NCBI RefSeq assembly: GCF_000828915.1
Contig: NZ_AP014569.1
Coordinates: 248,001 to 312,000 of the forward strand
Origin: Serpentinimonas maccroryi
GTDB lineage: Bacteria > Pseudomonadota > Gammaproteobacteria > Burkholderiales > Burkholderiaceae_C
Direction: 5' to 3'
Length of the DNA: 64,000 nucleotides
This document shows positions 44,175-53,448 of the stretch, in pieces. Position numbers and translations under genes: made by a program. Each line of letters begins with the position of its first letter. The stretch's first letter is position 1. The notes beneath the pieces are model-generated. The model did no database searches, was not told the origin of the DNA, and saw only the letters and a list, made by a program, of their open reading frames with translations.

Positions 44175-45706
44175 GGTTGCGCGTTGAAGGAGTGGGTGCC
44201 GCGCCCGGGGGCGGCTTCGCCTATGGCTTGGGCCAACTGCTGCACGCTGGCCTCGAAGGGGGCTTGTTCGCGCATGTCTTGCATCAAAAACTGCTGCAGG
44301 GCCGGGAAGAGGGCGATGGCGCGGTCGGTTTCCGGGTCGCTGCCGGCGGCGTAAGCGCCCAGCTGGATCAGGTCGCGGCTTTTTTGGTAGCGGGCATAGA
44401 GCTGGCGGTAGCGCCGCGCCCACTGCTGGTGCGCAGCGCTGGTGACGTTGTGCATCACGCGCGAGGCCGAGGCCTCGATGTCGATCGCCGGGTAGATGCC
44501 GGATTCGGCCATGCTGCGCGAGAGCACGATGTGGCCGTCCAAAATGGCGCGGGCGGCGTCGGCGATCGGGTCTTGCTGGTCGTCGCCTTCTGAGAGCACG
44601 GTGTAGAAAGCGGTGATCGAGCCCTTGCCCTGGGCGGCGTTGCCGCTGCGCTCGACCAGTTGCGGCAGCTTGGCAAAGCAGCTCGGGGGGTAGCCCTTGG
44701 TGGCCGGGGGCTCGCCGATGGCCAGTGCGATTTCGCGCTGCGCCATGGCGTAGCGGCTGAGCGAGTCCATGAGCAGCAGCACGTCGAGCCCGTCGTCGCG
44801 AAAGCGCTCGGCGATGGCGGTGGCGTAGTGCGCGCCTTGTAGGCGCAGCAGCGGCGGCGAGTCGGCCGGTGCCGCCACCACCACCGAGCGCGCCAGCCCG
44901 TCGGCGCCCAGAATGTCTTCGATGAACTCTTTGACCTCGCGCCCGCGCTCACCGATCAGGCCGACCACGATCACGTCGGCGCGGGTGAAGCGCGCCATCA
45001 TGCCCAGCAGCACGCTTTTGCCCACGCCGGAGCCGGCAAAGAGCCCGATGCGCTGCCCACGCCCGACGGTGAGCAAGGCGTTGATGGCGCGCACGCCGGT
45101 ATCGAGCGGCTGGCGCACCGGGGCGCGTTCCATGGCGTTGATGGGGTTGCGCTCGAGCGGGTCTATGGCCACCGCGCGCAGCGGCCCTTGGTGGTCGAGC
45201 GGTTGCCCGCGCGCGTCCACCACCCGGCCCAGCAGCCCGGCACCGAGCGGCAGGCGCAGCACGCCACGGTCGTTGGGGGGCTGCGGCTTGAGTGGGTCGC
45301 CCAGGCGCGGCTGTGGCCGGTAGGGGGGCAACTGGCGCACCCGCGCGCCGCTGGCTAGGCCTTGCACGTCGCCCGCTGGCATCAGGAAGGCGCGGTCGCC
45401 GTTGAAGCCCACCACCTCGGCCAGCACCGCGCTGTCGGGTTCGCCAGGGGTGTCGATCACGCACTGCGAACCCACCGGCGCGCGCACGCCTTGGGCTTCG
45501 AGCACCAAACCGGCCAAGCGCATCAGCCGGCCGCTGGTTTCCAGCGCGGTGTGCTGGGTGGCGGCTTGCTGCGCCAGCGCCATGAAGCTTGCCCAGCGCG
45601 GCGGCAGCGCCGGGCTTGGGGGCGCTGCGGCCAGGAGTTCAAAGGCGTGGGGTTCAGCGGCTTGGAGTTCAGGGGCTTGGAGTTCAGGGGCTTGGAGTTC
45701 AGACAT
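44171..45706 (-). CDS. fliI: flagellum-specific ATP synthase FliI
   Basis: Protein of 511 aa from ATG at 45706. The catalytic core shows Walker [16 protein letters not shown], Walker [35 protein letters not shown], and [20 protein letters not shown]. It is an F1-beta-like ATPase that unfolds and delivers export substrates. The N-terminus [19 protein letters not shown] comes from a perfect 15-bp tandem repeat and is longer than in most FliI proteins, which start near the RW(A/S)xF segment. It overlaps fliH and fliJ. Confidence 0.96.
   Translation of the reverse strand: MSELQAPELQAPELQAAEPHAFELLAAAPPSPALPPRWASFMALAQQAATQHTALETSGRLMRLAGLVLEAQGVRAPVGSQCVIDTPGEPDSAVLAEVVGFNGDRAFLMPAGDVQGLASGARVRQLPPYRPQPRLGDPLKPQPPNDRGVLRLPLGAGLLGRVVDARGQPLDHQGPLRAVAIDPLERNPINAMERAPVRQPLDTGVRAINALLTVGRGQRIGLFAGSGVGKSVLLGMMARFTRADVIVVGLIGERGREVKEFIEDILGADGLARSVVVAAPADSPPLLRLQGAHYATAIAERFRDDGLDVLLLMDSLSRYAMAQREIALAIGEPPATKGYPPSCFAKLPQLVERSGNAAQGKGSITAFYTVLSEGDDQQDPIADAARAILDGHIVLSRSMAESGIYPAIDIEASASRVMHNVTSAAHQQWARRYRQLYARYQKSRDLIQLGAYAAGSDPETDRAIALFPALQQFLMQDMREQAPFEASVQQLAQAIGEAAPGRGTHSFNAQP
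45660..45702. repeat. 15-bp tandem repeat in the 5' end of fliI
   Basis: GCTTGGAGTTCAGGG is repeated almost three times without mismatch (45660-45674, 45675-45689, 45690-45702). In fliI it encodes repeats of E-L-Q-A-P, so gain or loss of a unit keeps the reading frame. Confidence 0.85.
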
Positions 45707-46415
45707 CGGCTTGCCCTCCGGGCTGCCAGGGCTGCTCAAGCCCCAAGTTGGCCAGCGCCCGCTGCCAGCGTTTTTCGAGCCGTGCATCGACGCCGCCGTG
45801 GGCGCTCTCGACCACGCAGTCGCCCGGGCTCAGGGTGGGGTCGGGGTGCACCTGCACCGGCGTCTGCAGTGCCATGCCGTGCGCCTCCAGGGTTGCTTGA
45901 TCGGCCAGCAGCGCGGCATCGAGCGGGTGCAGGCGCAAGGTGGCCGGGCGACCGTCGTCGATCAGCAGCGCCAGCGCTTCTTGCACCACGCTGCGCAAGG
46001 GTGGCAGCGGGGTGCTCAGCTCGCACCGCACCACCTGGCGCGCTAGCGCGCAAGCCAGCTGCAGCACCTGCTCGGCCAGCGCTTGCTCGAGCAGATCAAA
46101 ACCCGCTTGCGCCTGGCGCAGCATGGCGTCGATGCGCTGCACCTGCTCGCGCTGCACTTGCAGGGTTTGCTGCTGCAGTTCGGTGCGCGTGCGTTCGGCG
46201 CCAGCCAGCAGGCCGGCTTCGTAGCCTTCGTCCCAAGCCTGCTGGCGCAGGGCCAGTGCCTGCTGGACATCGAGCACCTGTTCGGCATCGGTGGCTTGGG
46301 TCTCGCGGCCGGGTGTGCCGTCGCCGATGGCACCAAACAGCACCGCCTCTACCTCTTGCACCTCCTCTTTGGGGATGAAGCGCTGGTAATGCGAGGCGCG
46401 GCTAGACGAAGGCAT
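45699..46415 (-). CDS. fliH: flagellar assembly protein FliH
   Basis: Protein of 238 aa from ATG at 46415 ([20 protein letters not shown]). The N-terminal docking segment is followed by a long helix with [20 protein letters not shown] and glycine-spaced repeats, then a globular domain with [22 protein letters not shown] and [26 protein letters not shown], typical of FliH/YscL. It links FliI to FliN and regulates the ATPase. It overlaps fliG by 14 bp and fliI by 8 bp. Confidence 0.92.
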   Translation of the reverse strand: MPSSSRASHYQRFIPKEEVQEVEAVLFGAIGDGTPGRETQATDAEQVLDVQQALALRQQAWDEGYEAGLLAGAERTRTELQQQTLQVQREQVQRIDAMLRQAQAGFDLLEQALAEQVLQLACALARQVVRCELSTPLPPLRSVVQEALALLIDDGRPATLRLHPLDAALLADQATLEAHGMALQTPVQVHPDPTLSPGDCVVESAHGGVDARLEKRWQRALANLGLEQPWQPGGQADV

Positions 46416-47403
46416 CGTCGCCTCCGCCACCGATCGTGATTTGGCCCTCGTCGGCCAGGCGGCGCACCACTTTGAGGATGTCTTTTTGTTGCGCCTCGAC
46501 CTCGGACAAGCGCACCGGCCCGCGCGACTCCAGGTCTTCTTTGAGCGCTTCGGCGGCGCGGCTCGACATGTTGCCGAGGATTTTTTCTTTGAGCTCGTTG
46601 CTCGCACCCTTGAGGGCGATCACCAGCGCATCGGAGGACACCTCTTTGAGCACCGACTGGATGGCTTTGTTGTCGAGCTTGTTCACGTCTTCGAAGGTGA
46701 ACATCTTGTCCATGATTTTTTGTGCCAGGTCGGGGTCGGATTCGCGGATGGAATCGACCACGCTGGTCTCGAGGCTGGTGCCGAGCAGGTTGATGATCTC
46801 GGCCGCTGCCTTGGCACCCCCGAGCGAGCTTTTGCGGATTTTGTCGCCGCCGGCCAGCACTTGGTAAAGCGCTTCGTTGAGGTCTTTGAGGGCCATCGGT
46901 TGAATGCCCTCCATGGTGGCGATGCGCAGCATGACGTCGTTGCGCGTGCGCTCGGTGAACTGTTTAAGGATGCTGGCAGAATGGTCTTGGTCGAGGTGCA
47001 CCAAAATGGCAGCCAGAATCTGCGGGTGTTCGTTGCGCAGCAGTTCGGCGACCGAGTTTGGGTCCATCCACTTCAGGCTTTCGATGCCGGAGACGTCGCC
47101 GCCTTGCAAAATGCGGTCGATCAGCAACGCCGCCTTGTCGTCGCCCAATGCACGCTTGAGCACGGCACGCACGTAGTTGTCGGTGTCCGAGACCAGCAGG
47201 CTTTGCGAGGCCGCTTCGGCGGTGAACTTGTCGATCACCCCATCAACCTTGTCTTTGCTCACGGCGCGCATGCGCGCAATCGTCTCGCCCAAGCGCTGCA
47301 CCTCTTTGGGCGAGAAATGCTTGAATACTTCGGCCGCTTCCTCTTCGCCGAGCGACATGAGGAAGATGGCCGCGTCCTGCAGTCCGTCGTCTGTGTCAGC
47401 CAT
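46402..47403 (-). CDS. fliG: flagellar motor switch protein FliG
   Basis: Protein of 333 aa. The N-terminal domain (DAAIFLMSLGEEEAAEVFKHFSPKEVQRLG) binds FliF, the middle domain contains EHPQILAAILVHLDQDHSASIL (EHPQ motif for FliM), and the C-terminal torque-generating domain has the charged helix KIMDKMFTFEDVNKLDNKAIQSVLKEV. All FliG landmarks are present and the length is normal. It follows fliF by 41 bp in the same operon. Confidence 0.97.
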   Translation of the reverse strand: MADTDDGLQDAAIFLMSLGEEEAAEVFKHFSPKEVQRLGETIARMRAVSKDKVDGVIDKFTAEAASQSLLVSDTDNYVRAVLKRALGDDKAALLIDRILQGGDVSGIESLKWMDPNSVAELLRNEHPQILAAILVHLDQDHSASILKQFTERTRNDVMLRIATMEGIQPMALKDLNEALYQVLAGGDKIRKSSLGGAKAAAEIINLLGTSLETSVVDSIRESDPDLAQKIMDKMFTFEDVNKLDNKAIQSVLKEVSSDALVIALKGASNELKEKILGNMSSRAAEALKEDLESRGPVRLSEVEAQQKDILKVVRRLADEGQITIGGGGDDAFV

Positions 47404-47444
47404 TGCGCGCTACCTTTGGGCTTGTCAAGGTCTTGATTGTCGCC

Positions 47445-49166
47445 TCAGCTGGCCGTCGCTGTCGATTCTCCGGTCATCCAACCGCGCACGATGTTGGCCA
47501 CGGCCATCGGGTTTTCGCGTGCCAGCCGACGTGCGTCTTCAAGCCTCAGCTGCTCCACAGTCGTTTCGTTGGATGCCGGCGCGGGCAGGCCTGGGCGCTG
47601 GGGTGTATCGTCCACCAAGGCGTTGAGCTGGCTGCCGGGTGGTGCGCCCTCTGCGCCGGCCTCTGGGGGCGGCGCCGCCATGAGCTTGAGCGAGGGCCGC
47701 ACCATGCCCAAGAAGACGATCAGAGCCAGCAGCAGCAAGCCCAACGGCCAAACCAGGGAGCGGATCAGGTCTTGCAGCCAAGGCTGCTGCCACAGCGGCA
47801 GCTCGACCGTTTCGACCACGGTGCGGTTGAAGGCGGCGTTCATCACGTTCACGGTGTCGCCGCGCGGTTCGCTAAAGCCGATGGCTTCGCGCACCAGCGC
47901 GTTGATCTGCGCCATCAGCTCGGGCGACAAGGCGGTGGTGGTGGGTTCTCCGCGCCGATCGGTGCCCTCAGCGTGGTTGAGCACCACGGCGGCGCTCAGG
48001 CGCCGGATGTTGCCGGTGGCCCCCCGGGTGACGGCCACGGTGCGGTCGACCTCGAAGTTGGTCACTTGCTCGCGCCGGCGGTTGGCTTCGGCGCTGCCGC
48101 CGGGCACGTTTTGCCCGGGCACCACACCCAAGGGGCCGGCGTCGGGGGCGTTGATCGGAGCCGCTGCGGCCCCCGGGGGCAAGTTGGCCACGGCGCCCGG
48201 CACGCCAGCCGGCGTTTGTTCGGTTTGGCTGCCGCTTTCGAGCAACTGGGCGCTGCGCACCGCGGCTTCGTTGGGGGCTTGGTTGGGGCGGAACTGCTCG
48301 CTGGTCTGGTCGGTGACCGAAAAATCGACGTCGGCCGTGACTTGGGCGCGCACGTTTTGGCGCCCGACCAAGGGCTCGAGCAGATCCAGGATGCGCTGGG
48401 CGTACATCTGCTCGACCATGCGCCGGTATTCAAGCTGGCGCGAGTCGATGCCGCTTTGGGCGCCGTCGGCGCTTTGCGACAACAGGTTGCCCTGCTGGTC
48501 CACCACGCTCACCGCCGCCGGGCGCATTTCGGGCACGCTGCTGGCCACTAGGTGCACGATGCCGGCGACTTGGGCGCGGTCGAGCACGCGGCCGCCGTGC
48601 AGGGTGAGCAACACGCTGGCCGAGGGCTTTTGCTGTTCCCTAAAAAAACCGGTCTGATTCGGCAGGGCCAGGTGCACGCGCGCCTCGGCCACGGCGTTGA
48701 GCGACGAGATGGAGCGCACCAGCTCGCCCTCGAGCCCGCGCTGAAAATTGAGCCGCTCCTGGAACTGCGTCATGCCCAGCCGGGCGGTGTCCATCAGTTC
48801 AAAGCCGACCACGCTGCCGCGCGGCAGGCCCTGCGCCGCCAGCTGCAAGCGCACATCGTGCACCCGGTCAGCGGGTACCAAAATGGCGGTGCCGCCTTCG
48901 GAGTGCTGGTAGGGTACGCCCAGTTGCGACAACTGTTCGATCACCGCGCCGCCGTCTTGAGGCGAGAGGTTGGCGTAAAGCACCCGAAACTCGGGTCGGC
49001 CGGCCATCAGGGCGGCCGCCACCAGCAGCGCCAGCAAGGCGGCCGCGCCCAGCCCGAGCATGAGCTTGCGGCCGCTGTCGAGGCGCGCAAAGCCCTGCAC
49101 CAAGCGGTTGGGTGGGCCCGCAGTTTGGAGGGGTGGGGCGTCAACGGTGGCGACGGCGGTGTTCAT
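47445..49166 (-). CDS. fliF: flagellar MS-ring protein FliF
   Basis: Protein of 573 aa. Two membrane helices flank the periplasmic part (LMLGLGAAALLALLVAAALMAG near residue 40 and LIRSLVWPLGLLLLALIVFLGM near 470). Ring-building motifs YANLSPQDGGAVIEQLSQLGVPYQ and GTAILVPADRVHDVRLQLAAQGLP are present, and the C-terminal tail LARENPMAVANIVRGWM is the FliG-binding peptide. It is the first gene of the leftward fliF-R operon and is divergent from fliE across 177 bp that must hold both promoters. Confidence 0.97.
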   Translation of the reverse strand: MNTAVATVDAPPLQTAGPPNRLVQGFARLDSGRKLMLGLGAAALLALLVAAALMAGRPEFRVLYANLSPQDGGAVIEQLSQLGVPYQHSEGGTAILVPADRVHDVRLQLAAQGLPRGSVVGFELMDTARLGMTQFQERLNFQRGLEGELVRSISSLNAVAEARVHLALPNQTGFFREQQKPSASVLLTLHGGRVLDRAQVAGIVHLVASSVPEMRPAAVSVVDQQGNLLSQSADGAQSGIDSRQLEYRRMVEQMYAQRILDLLEPLVGRQNVRAQVTADVDFSVTDQTSEQFRPNQAPNEAAVRSAQLLESGSQTEQTPAGVPGAVANLPPGAAAAPINAPDAGPLGVVPGQNVPGGSAEANRRREQVTNFEVDRTVAVTRGATGNIRRLSAAVVLNHAEGTDRRGEPTTTALSPELMAQINALVREAIGFSEPRGDTVNVMNAAFNRTVVETVELPLWQQPWLQDLIRSLVWPLGLLLLALIVFLGMVRPSLKLMAAPPPEAGAEGAPPGSQLNALVDDTPQRPGLPAPASNETTVEQLRLEDARRLARENPMAVANIVRGWMTGESTATAS

Positions 49167-49343
49167 GCGGGTGGGTGCGGGAGGACGGTTTTGGGGGCTG
49201 AGGGCATTGTGTGTGGCCCGGCCCCGAATCTAAAGCGGAAAAAGCCCTGCGAACGGGCGCTTTATCGGCCTCAAGTCGGGGTGTGAGCGGCCGTAGCATT
49301 GCCACTCATCGCATTGAGCCACCCGCCCTGCAAGGATCTAGCC

Positions 49344-49679
49344 ATGGAATTGCGCCTCACCCCTCCCACGACCGTCGGCGCAGGCGCCCCGCGCCCCGCA
49401 CGCCTGCCCGGCTTGGACTCGGGCGCCGGTGGATCGGCTGGGGCGGTGCCCGAAGCCGGCGGCTTTGGACAAGCCTTCAAGACCGCATTGCAAAACGTCA
49501 GCGCCGCCCAAGAGCGCGCGAGCCAGCTGCAGACCGAATTCCAGCTCGGCAACCCCAACGTGAGCTTGGAGCAAACCATGCTTGCGATGCAAAAATCACA
49601 GATCGGCTTTCAGGCCGCCTTGCATGTGCGCAACCGCATGATGCAGGCGTACACCGATGTGATGAACATGCAGGTATGA
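49344..49679 (+). CDS. fliE: flagellar hook-basal body protein FliE
   Basis: Protein of 111 aa from ATG at 49344 with AAGGAT upstream. The C-terminal part FGQAFKTALQNVSAAQERASQLQTEFQLGNPNVSLEQTMLAMQKSQIGFQAALHVRNRMMQAYTDVMNMQV is the conserved FliE domain; the N-terminus is Pro/Ala/Gly-rich. It joins the MS ring to the rod and is the first exported substrate. It is transcribed divergently from fliF, as is common in proteobacteria. Confidence 0.95.
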   Translation: MELRLTPPTTVGAGAPRPARLPGLDSGAGGSAGAVPEAGGFGQAFKTALQNVSAAQERASQLQTEFQLGNPNVSLEQTMLAMQKSQIGFQAALHVRNRMMQAYTDVMNMQV

Positions 49680-49729
49680 GGGCGTTTGTATGTTTCTAGA
49701 TGGTGCGGCTGCAGCCCGATAAGGGAGCG

Positions 49730-50041
49730 TCAATGCAGCAGAGTGGACCGAGTCGGCCCCAGGTTGGCCCACAAATCATCGACGCAGGGCTCAACCAGTT
49801 CCCGAATCTGGGCATCATGGCGCAGCAGCGTGAGCATGATGCGTTGTTTGCGGGCGCGCTCTGTGGGCGTCAAATCTCCCTCTTGGCCGAGTTCGCGCAG
49901 GCGTTCGATCAGCACGGCGCAGGCGCTTTCGAGCCGCATCACGGCGTCCCAGTCGTGCGCCTGCGCGGCGTCGAGCATCGCTTGGCTGGTTCTTTCGATC
50001 GCTTGGTAGTGCTCGAGCAGGTCAGTAGGCATGGTGGACAT
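49730..50041 (-). CDS. fliT: flagellar protein FliT
   Basis: Protein of 103 aa from 50041 (an in-frame ATG at 50032 gives MPTDLLEHYQAIERTS). It is all alpha-helical, with LLEHYQAIERTSQAMLDAAQAHDWDAVMRLESACAVLIERLRE and later LLRHDAQIRELVEPCVDDLWANL, the FliT pattern. FliT is the chaperone for the filament cap FliD and in enterics an inhibitor of FlhDC. Its usual neighbours fliD and fliS are not here. It converges on fliE with a 50-bp gap. Confidence 0.85.
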   Translation of the reverse strand: MSTMPTDLLEHYQAIERTSQAMLDAAQAHDWDAVMRLESACAVLIERLRELGQEGDLTPTERARKQRIMLTLLRHDAQIRELVEPCVDDLWANLGPTRSTLLH

Positions 50042-50154
50042 GGTGGGCAGGTGGGTCGAAGGGCCAGATGAGATCTGTACAAATTCTCAAGTCGTGCTAT
50101 CTATATCGTAGTGTTCTGCGCCAACTTGAGCGCTTACTGGGTGGAATGTGCCGC

Positions 50155-50604
50155 TCAGTTCTGGGCTTTGGTGGCTGCGCTGGCAGGGTGCACCGGCTCC
50201 AGCGGCTGCGGCACCATGGGTTGCCAACGCACCGGATTGGTCGGTGCATCCTGCCCCAAGGCTTTGCCATTGACCCGCAGACCGTTGGCTGACAGACGCG
50301 CGGCGGTGGTGGGGCCGACTCCACGCACCCGGTTGGAGAAATCGCTCCAGTTGGCGAATGGGCGCTGTTGCCGCGCCGCCACGATGCGCTCAAGCATCAC
50401 CGGACCGATGCCTTTGATCGCATCCAAGTCGGAGGCGGAGGCGCGGTTGGCCTCTACGGCGTTGGCACCGGCCGAGGCCAGCAACAGCAAAACGCCGATC
50501 ATCAACGCTGCCGCCACCAGGCTCCACCTCGATTGCCGCTGCACACGCCACTGCAATGGCCTCTGCAGCCCCCTGCGATTTACTGCTTTGCCTACGTAGA
50601 CCAT
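50155..50604 (-). CDS. ComEA-like helix-hairpin-helix DNA-binding protein
   Basis: Protein of 149 aa from ATG at 50604 with GGAGAGG upstream. A membrane anchor or signal segment (SLVAAALMIGVLLLLASAGANAVEA) is followed by a ComEA helix-hairpin-helix domain: VEANRASASDLDAIKGIGPVMLERIVAARQQRPFANWSDFSNRVRGVGPTTAARL. The C-terminus is Pro-rich. ComEA proteins bind incoming DNA in the periplasm during natural transformation. The combination with a FimT-like pilin and radA elsewhere in the window hints at competence, but this is indirect. Confidence 0.85.
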   Translation of the reverse strand: MVYVGKAVNRRGLQRPLQWRVQRQSRWSLVAAALMIGVLLLLASAGANAVEANRASASDLDAIKGIGPVMLERIVAARQQRPFANWSDFSNRVRGVGPTTAARLSANGLRVNGKALGQDAPTNPVRWQPMVPQPLEPVHPASAATKAQN

Positions 50605-50727
50605 GGCTGCCTCTCCTGTGGTGCATACCCCGACACTGCACAATTCGAAGATCTTAACTGCAGCGGGCGCCTTGGGGCTGATTGGGGCGCCTGGTGCCTG
50701 CAGCGCCGACGCCCCCACCAACCGACG

Positions 50728-51387
50728 ATGTTTGACCCCACCCAAGTGCCTGTGCTGGGCACCGATGCGCATCTGCCCGCCGTGGCGCCCGCCGAGTGCC
50801 AGCCGCTGGCGCTGCGGCGCCGTTTGGCGGCGCCGCCGCCGTGGCAGCCCGAGCTGTGGCATGAACCCCGCTTCATCGAGCGTGCGCCCAGCCGCGCTGC
50901 GGTGCTGATGGCGGTGCGCACCGGGCCGCAACCCACGCTGCTGCTCACCGAGCGCAGCCCCGAGTTGCCCGACCACCCCGGCCAGATCGCCTTTCCCGGC
51001 GGCAAGATCGACGCCAGCGACGCCAACGCCCAAGCCGCCGCTTTGCGCGAAGCGCAAGAGGAAATCGGGCTGCCACATCAGGTGGTGGAGGTGCTGGGCC
51101 AGCTGCCCGACTACACCACTGGCAGCGGCTTCATCGTCACGCCGGTGCTGGCCTTGGTGCCTGCCAGCCAGCGCCTACAACCCGACCCGCGCGAGGTGGC
51201 GGCGGTGTTCGAGGTGCCGCTGGTCTATCTGATGAACCCGGCGCACCACCGCCGCCACGAACTGCTCTGGCAAGGCCGCCGCCGGCAGTGGTTTTCTATG
51301 CCGTGGCACGACGGCACGCGCGAGTGCTACATCTGGGGCGCCACGGCGGCCATGCTGCGCAACCTGTACCGACTTTTGAGTGCTTGA
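50728..51387 (+). CDS. CoA pyrophosphatase-type Nudix hydrolase (NudL-like)
   Basis: Protein of 219 aa from ATG at 50728. The CoAse signature LLLTERSPELPDHPGQIAFPGG directly precedes a Nudix box GGKIDASDANAQAAALREAQEEIGL, where the first conserved Glu is Asp, common in this subfamily. The core catalytic REAQEE is intact. It would split CoA or related nucleotides into 4'-phosphopantetheine and 3',5'-ADP. It is divergent from the ComEA-like gene, with a 123-bp shared upstream region. Confidence 0.9.
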   Translation: MFDPTQVPVLGTDAHLPAVAPAECQPLALRRRLAAPPPWQPELWHEPRFIERAPSRAAVLMAVRTGPQPTLLLTERSPELPDHPGQIAFPGGKIDASDANAQAAALREAQEEIGLPHQVVEVLGQLPDYTTGSGFIVTPVLALVPASQRLQPDPREVAAVFEVPLVYLMNPAHHRRHELLWQGRRRQWFSMPWHDGTRECYIWGATAAMLRNLYRLLSA

Positions 51388-51471
51388 GCCTAGGGCGCAC
51401 CGCATCAAGCTGCCGGGCATGGCTGGCCCAAAGCTGGCCCAAAGCATCCGCGCTGGTTATGATGCCGACCC

Positions 51472-52413
51472 ATGACCTTGTTTGCCCTCATTTTTGCATT
51501 GGTGCTCGAACAGGCGCGCCCCTTGCACGACGACAACCCGGCGCATGCTGCGTTGCGCGCGTGGGCGGCTGCGGCCCGGCGCTGGCTTGATGCCGGGCAA
51601 TGGCACCACGGCTGGCTGGCGTGGGCGCTGGCGGTGCTGGGGCCGGTGGTGCTGGCGGTGTTGATCTACGGGCTGCTCAACTGGGTGCACGGCCTGCTCG
51701 GTTTTGCGTGGGCGGTGTTGGTGCTCTACCTGACCTTGGGCTTCAGGCAGTTCAGCCACCACTTCACCACCATCCGGGTGGCGCTGGAGTCGGGCGACGA
51801 GGCCGCGGCGCGGGCCGAGCTGGCGCGCTGGCAGGGGGTGGAGGTGGCCGAGCTGCCGCCGCAAGAGCTGCTGCGGCACGTGATCGAGCACTCGGTGCTG
51901 GCCGCGCACCGCCATGTGTTTGGCGTCATGGTGGCGTTCGTGGCCTTTGCCGCCATCGGGCTGGGGCCGGCGGGGGCGGTGTTGTACCGCATGGCCTTGC
52001 ACTTGGCGCGCCACTGGCCGGTGCGCACCACGGTGCAGGCCGAAGACGCCTCGGCCGCGGCGGCGCGGCGCGGCTGGCACGTGGTGGATTACTTGCCGGT
52101 GCGTGCCACGGCGCTGGCTTTTGCGGTGGTGGGCAATTTTGAAGAAGCGATCGCCAACTGGCGCCAAGACGGCGCCCTGAACAAGGGCAACGATGGCTTG
52201 CTGCTGGCTGCCAGCGCCGGAGCCATGAACGTGCGCCTAGGCAGCGGCCCCCCGCTGGGCGAGCCCCTGTACACGCCCGAGCTGGGCTGGAGCGAGTCGG
52301 ACGCACGCGTGCCCCAGCTGGCGCACCTGGCCAGCATGGTGGGGCTGGTGTGGCGCGGCGTGCTGCTGTGGCTGCTGCTGCTGGCGCTGGCGCTGTTTGC
52401 CCGCGCTTGGTAG
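51472..52413 (+). CDS. CobD/CbiB-family membrane protein
   Basis: Protein of 313 aa. It starts MTLFALIFALVLEQARPLHDDNPAH, and several hydrophobic segments follow (LAVLGPVVLAVLIYGLLNWVHGLL, FGVMVAFVAFAAIGLGPAGAVLYRM, LLLWLLLLALALFARAW). The blocks RQFSHHFTTIRVALESGDEAAAR and VEVAELPPQELLRHVIEHSVLAAHRHVFG recall CobD/CbiB and AmpE. CobD makes adenosylcobinamide, but no other cobalamin gene is nearby and this betaproteobacterial branch may have another role. It lies 84 bp after the Nudix gene in the same direction. Confidence 0.8.
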   Translation: MTLFALIFALVLEQARPLHDDNPAHAALRAWAAAARRWLDAGQWHHGWLAWALAVLGPVVLAVLIYGLLNWVHGLLGFAWAVLVLYLTLGFRQFSHHFTTIRVALESGDEAAARAELARWQGVEVAELPPQELLRHVIEHSVLAAHRHVFGVMVAFVAFAAIGLGPAGAVLYRMALHLARHWPVRTTVQAEDASAAAARRGWHVVDYLPVRATALAFAVVGNFEEAIANWRQDGALNKGNDGLLLAASAGAMNVRLGSGPPLGEPLYTPELGWSESDARVPQLAHLASMVGLVWRGVLLWLLLLALALFARAW

Positions 52414-52506
52414 AGAGGTATGAGAGCTAAGGGCTGGGCTGGGCGCGTTTAGGGGGTCTAGGCCTTGGCCCCTGCGTGTGCAAACCCGTGCGCACCACCG
52501 CCGGCG

Positions 52507-53448
52507 TCAATAGCGCGGCGCCGCGCTGAGCTCGCGGTGCAAATCCACATAAAGCCGGTAGCGCTGCTCGTGCACCGCCTGGCCCACGGCGGCGCGCACC
52601 GCGCAACCGGGCTCGTGCAGGTGGGTGCAGTTGTAAAAGCGGCACTGCCCGCAGTGCGCGGCCAAATCGGGCATCAGCTGCGCCAGTTGCTGCGGCTCGA
52701 GGTGGCGCAGGCCAAACTCCTGGAAGCCGGGGGAGTCGATCAGCGCCGAACGCCGTTGCCCATCGAGCCAATACCAGCTGCTGCTGGTGGTGGTGTGGCG
52801 GCCCGAATTGAGCGCCCGCGACACCGCCCCCGTGGCCGCCATGGCGCTGGGGATGAGCCGGTTGATGAGCGTGCTTTTGCCGGTGCCCGAGGGGCCCAGC
52901 ACCAAGGTCGTGCGGCCTTCTAGACGCTGGCGCAGGGCATCTAGCGTGCTGGGGTCGCTGCCCTCGTGCAGGCACAGGGGCAGCACGTCTTGCCCAAAGG
53001 CGCGGTAGGGTGCCAAGCGCTGCCAGGCGCTGTCGAAGGCCGGGCCCAGGTCTAGTTTGTTGAGCACCACCAACGCGTCGATATGGGCCGCAGCAGCCGC
53101 CACCAGCGCCCGGTTGAGCTGGCTTTCGGAAAACACCGGGTCGGCGGCCAGCAGCACCAGCACCAAGTCGAGGTTGGCGGCAAAGGATTTGGTGCGCAGT
53201 TCGTCTTGCCGATACAGCACGTTGCGCCGCGGCAGCGTGCGGCTGATCGAGCCGCCGTCGCCGCTGGGCTGCCAGCAGACCCGGTCGCCCACCAGCGGCG
53301 CGTCTTTGCGGCCAGGCAGGTGGCACAACAGGCGCCGGCCGTCGTCGGTCTCGATCCAGCAGTGGCGGCCGTGGGTGCCTACCACCAAGCCTTGCAGCTC
53401 GTCGCCCAGCGCCGCGCCGCCGGAAGCGCCGCTCGGTGGGAGCCTCAT
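52507..53448 (-). CDS. rsgA: small ribosomal subunit biogenesis GTPase RsgA
   Basis: Protein of 313 aa. An N-terminal OB fold (GLVVGTHGRHCWIETDDGRRLLCHLPGR) is followed by a circularly permuted GTPase with G4 VVLNKLDL, G1 VLGPSGTGKSTLINRL and G3 IDSPGFQEFGL. The C-terminal zinc knuckle is HCGQCRFYNCTHLHEPGC. It assists late 30S subunit maturation. It overlaps the preceding M48 peptidase gene by 4 bp in a leftward pair. Confidence 0.97.
   Translation of the reverse strand: MRLPPSGASGGAALGDELQGLVVGTHGRHCWIETDDGRRLLCHLPGRKDAPLVGDRVCWQPSGDGGSISRTLPRRNVLYRQDELRTKSFAANLDLVLVLLAADPVFSESQLNRALVAAAAAHIDALVVLNKLDLGPAFDSAWQRLAPYRAFGQDVLPLCLHEGSDPSTLDALRQRLEGRTTLVLGPSGTGKSTLINRLIPSAMAATGAVSRALNSGRHTTTSSSWYWLDGQRRSALIDSPGFQEFGLRHLEPQQLAQLMPDLAAHCGQCRFYNCTHLHEPGCAVRAAVGQAVHEQRYRLYVDLHRELSAAPRY

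Noticed and set aside
49230-49270. A GCCGATAA-like box on the minus strand between fliE and fliF, considered as a sigma-28 promoter for fliF
   Set aside because: The -10-like octamer is present, but there is no TAAA-type -35 at the required distance, and fliF is normally a middle-class gene not driven by sigma-28.
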